NCBI GenBank assembly: GCA_963730785.1
Contig: CAVSTF010000015.1
Coordinates: 558,001-622,000, forward strand
Reading direction: 5' to 3'
Source of the DNA: Bog-473 sp963730785
GTDB taxonomy: Bacteria; Actinomycetota; Acidimicrobiia; Acidimicrobiales; RAAP-2
Length of the DNA: 64,000 nt
Numbering within the stretch: position 1 is the first letter of the stretch; every line of letters starts with the position of its first letter. The position numbers were made by a program, and so were the translations under genes. This document shows positions 61,808-64,000 of the stretch, piece after piece. Under the pieces are notes generated by a model. That model saw only the letters and a list, made by a program, of their open reading frames with translations, made no database searches and was not told where the DNA came from.

Positions 61808-64000
61808 GTGAAGGCCGACTTGACCGATCACTTTGTGCACGTCCGGGGCGCTGGCGAGCACAATCTCAAAGATGTCGATATCGACATCCCCCGTAACGCA
61901 ATGGTCGCCTTCACTGGAATCTCCGGCTCCGGAAAGTCTTCGCTCGCCTTTGGAACCATCTATGCGGAGGCCCAACGGCGCTACTTCGAGTCGGTTGCGC
62001 CGTACGCCCGCCGCCTTCTGCATCAGCTTCCTGCGCCGCAAGTCCGCGAGATCACTGGACTGCCGCCGGCCGTCGCCCTGCAGCAACGACATGGAGCGCC
62101 TCAGTCCCGATCGACCGTCGGCACTATCACGACGCTGTCCAACTTGTTGCGAATCCTCTATTCGCGGGTGGGGATCTATCCGCCTGGCATACCCCCACTT
62201 GAGGCCGAAGCCTTCTCCCCAAACACTGCGGTCGGCGCTTGCCTATGGTGTCATGGGTTGGGTGTCGTCCACGATGTCGTCGAAGAGCTACTGGTTCCCG
62301 ACATGTCATTAAGTATCCGTCAGGGGGCGATCGCAGCATGGCCCGGTGCCTGGCAGGGCGCCAATCTCCGCAGCATCGTGAGCGGATTGGGTATCGACGT
62401 CGACAGGCCTTGGCGCAAGCTCAAGAAGAAGGATCGGGATTGGCTGCTCTACACCGACGAGCAGCCATCTGTCCTGATCAAGCCCGAGCGTGACCGCCTC
62501 GACTACGGCTACAACGGCACATTTTGGAGTGCGCGCAAGCACATCATGCATGTCCTCGCTGACTCCAAAAGCCGACAAATGCGTGACCGATCCATGCGAT
62601 TCGTTCGAAGTATGCCGTGTTTGGAATGTGAAGGTAGCGGACTTAGGCCGAATGCTCTAGCGGTGACCTTCGCCGGTTGCTCGATAGCCGAAGTCAACTC
62701 GAAACCGCTCACCGAGCTCGCCGCGTTCCTGAGGCCCATCGCGGAGCTGTCCGGGTCCGGGACGACGACGACGGCCACTTCAGGAGAGATGACCGAGGTT
62801 GCGGTGCGCATCTGCACCGATCTGGTCGAGGCGCGTGGACGTTCTCCTCAATCTGGGCCTGGGCTACCTCAGTCTCGGGCGTCCCAGTACGTCGGTGTCA
62901 CCAGGTGAGGCTCAACGGTTGCGAATCGCCACGGAGCTGCGCTCAGGGCTCTTTGGTGTCGTCTACGTGCTCGATGAACCCTCGGCCGGCTTGCACCCGG
63001 CTGACGCTGAGCCTTTGCTGGAAGTGCTGGATCGCCTGAAGGCGTCGGGGAACTCGCTATTCGTTGTCGAGCACGATATGGACATCGTCCGGCGGGCGGA
63101 TTGGGTGGTCGATTTCGGCCCGGGGGCCGGCGAGGGTGGCGGACGCGTACTGTACTCAGGTCCCGTTCCCGGCCTCGAACAAGTCGAGGAGTCAGCCACT
63201 AGCCGATACCTGTTCGGGCGCGCCGAGCCGATAGACCATGCGATACGGACGACGCACGAATGGCTCCACCTTGAGGGCATCTCTCGGCACAACCTCCGCG
63301 ACTTCTCAGTCGATGTTCCATTGTTCGTGCTAACTGTGGTGACCGGCGTCTCGGGTTCGGGAAAGTCAACTTTGGTCACACAGGTGCTCGCCGAGGTCAT
63401 TCGCCGCCACCTCGGTCTGATACCCGAACCTGATGAAGCCGAGCTTGAAATGAACGTGAGCGAGGCGACAGGTCTCGAATCAATTGATCGGCTGGTCCTA
63501 GTCGACCAACGTCCCATTGGCCGCACTCCCCGATCCAATCTGGCCACGTATACCGGGATGTTTGACGCGGTACGCAAAGTGTATGCGTCTACCGACCTAG
63601 CAAGGGCACACGGGTACAGTCCTGGCCGGTTCTCTTTCAACGTCCCCGAAGGTCGGTGCGTGACCTGCCAAGGTGAAGGATTCGTGGCCGTCGAGCTGCT
63701 GTTCCTGCCCAGTGCCTACGGGCCGTGTCCGACCTGCAACGGCGCTCGGTACAACGACACCACGCTCGAAGTGACCTATCGGGGCAAGAACATCGCCGAG
63801 GTGCTGGGAATGTCCGTCGACGATGCCGCCAGCTTTCTGGCCGACGTTCGGGGCGCCTCTCGAAGCTTGGACACTCTCAGAAAGGTAGGTCTCGGATACC
63901 TGCGGCTGGGTCAACCGGCGACCGAACTCAGCGGAGGAGAAGCCCAACGCATCAAGCTGGCAACTGAGCTGCAGCGCGCCCGTCGCGGTCATACGCTGTA
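61808..64000 (+). pseudogene. UvrA2-like excinuclease ATPase, frameshifted and cut by the window end
   Basis: Class II UvrA-type ABC ATPase; related proteins assist DNA repair or drug resistance. First frame: Walker A GISGSGKSSLAFGTIYAEAQ, PYARRLLHQLP, zinc CLWCHGLG and CLECEGSG. The +1 frame continues DVLLNLGLGYLSLGR, SPGEAQRLRIATEL, Walker B VYVLDEPSAGLHP, second Walker A GVSGSGKSTLV, CVTCQGEG/CPTCNGAR and LSGGEAQRIKLATEL. One extra base near 62837 causes the break. The UvrB-binding and large insertion domains of UvrA1 are absent, as expected for UvrA2. GTG 61808 follows AAGGA. The C terminus lies beyond the window. Confidence 0.88.

Noticed and set aside
17459..62908. Programmed +1 frameshifting as explanation for the broken genes
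   Set aside because: The eight +1 sites have different codons, no common slippery sequence, no adjacent stop codon at the shift and affect unrelated families.
1..64000. tRNA, rRNA, CRISPR arrays, insertion sequences, prophage
   Set aside because: Looked for cloverleaf-like segments, regularly spaced repeats and transposase or integrase motifs on both strands; none seen by eye.

Overview
The window is a stretch of an actinobacterial chromosome. Evidence for this: fairly high GC; a maleylpyruvate-isomerase-type protein of a largely mycothiol-linked family; an F420/FMN split-barrel PPOX protein; a monomeric NADP isocitrate dehydrogenase; many TetR/PadR/HxlR/MarR regulators; and several genes with promoter-like hexamers so close to the start codon that leaderless mRNAs are likely. 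I cannot place it below phylum with confidence; a deep-branching class such as Acidimicrobiia is a guess. No rRNA, tRNA, CRISPR array, insertion sequence or phage gene was seen.

Layout. 0-12 kb: TetR/MFS efflux pair, cytosine-deaminase-like amidohydrolase, a repeat-type membrane protein, a P450-TetR operon, a TrmH methyltransferase, and a two-component system divergent from a BcrA-like ABC exporter. 12-16 kb: PadR plus MacB/FtsX-type ABC operon. 16-23 kb: monomeric isocitrate dehydrogenase, HxlR/CMD and TetR/SDR divergent pairs, DUF899 protein, aldo/keto reductase. 23-33 kb: GbsR-DrrAB-like exporter, a second two-component system with two membrane proteins, a NatAB-like exporter and an SDR. 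33-39 kb: a five-gene translationally coupled operon for aromatic ring hydroxylation and meta-cleavage (hydrolase, ACMSD-like amidohydrolase, BphC-like dioxygenase, MhpA-like hydroxylase, FAH-family enzyme) divergent from a TetR. 39-43 kb: dimethylformamidase-like protein divergent from a truncated haemoglobin, then wHTH and MarR modules. 43-49.5 kb: TetR, SDR, sulfotransferase, CysD, CysNC and a putative 2OG-Fe(II) dioxygenase, a self-contained sulfate-activation and sulfonation cluster that is the best candidate here for an undescribed pathway. 49.5-64 kb: DEAD-box helicase, TetR/SnoaL/PPOX, MerR/NTF2-like, three serine hydrolases, HrpB-like helicase, DUF2231-Rieske protein and a UvrA2-like ATPase running off the window end.

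Two properties cut across the window. First, eight otherwise well-conserved genes (icd, aldo/keto reductase, alpha/beta hydrolase, cysD, SnoaL, PPOX, hrpB, uvrA2) are each broken by a single-base indel. Of nine sites, eight carry one extra base and one lacks a base. This looks more like consensus sequence error than real decay and should be checked before any of them is called a pseudogene. Second, the genome is very compact: most operon junctions are ATGA or GTGA overlaps, and four convergent gene pairs share a 4-bp palindromic stop (CTAG three times, TTAA once). Fourteen clear transcription regulators and four ABC exporter operons make this a regulator- and efflux-rich accessory region, and most regulators have a visible inverted or direct repeat beside them.
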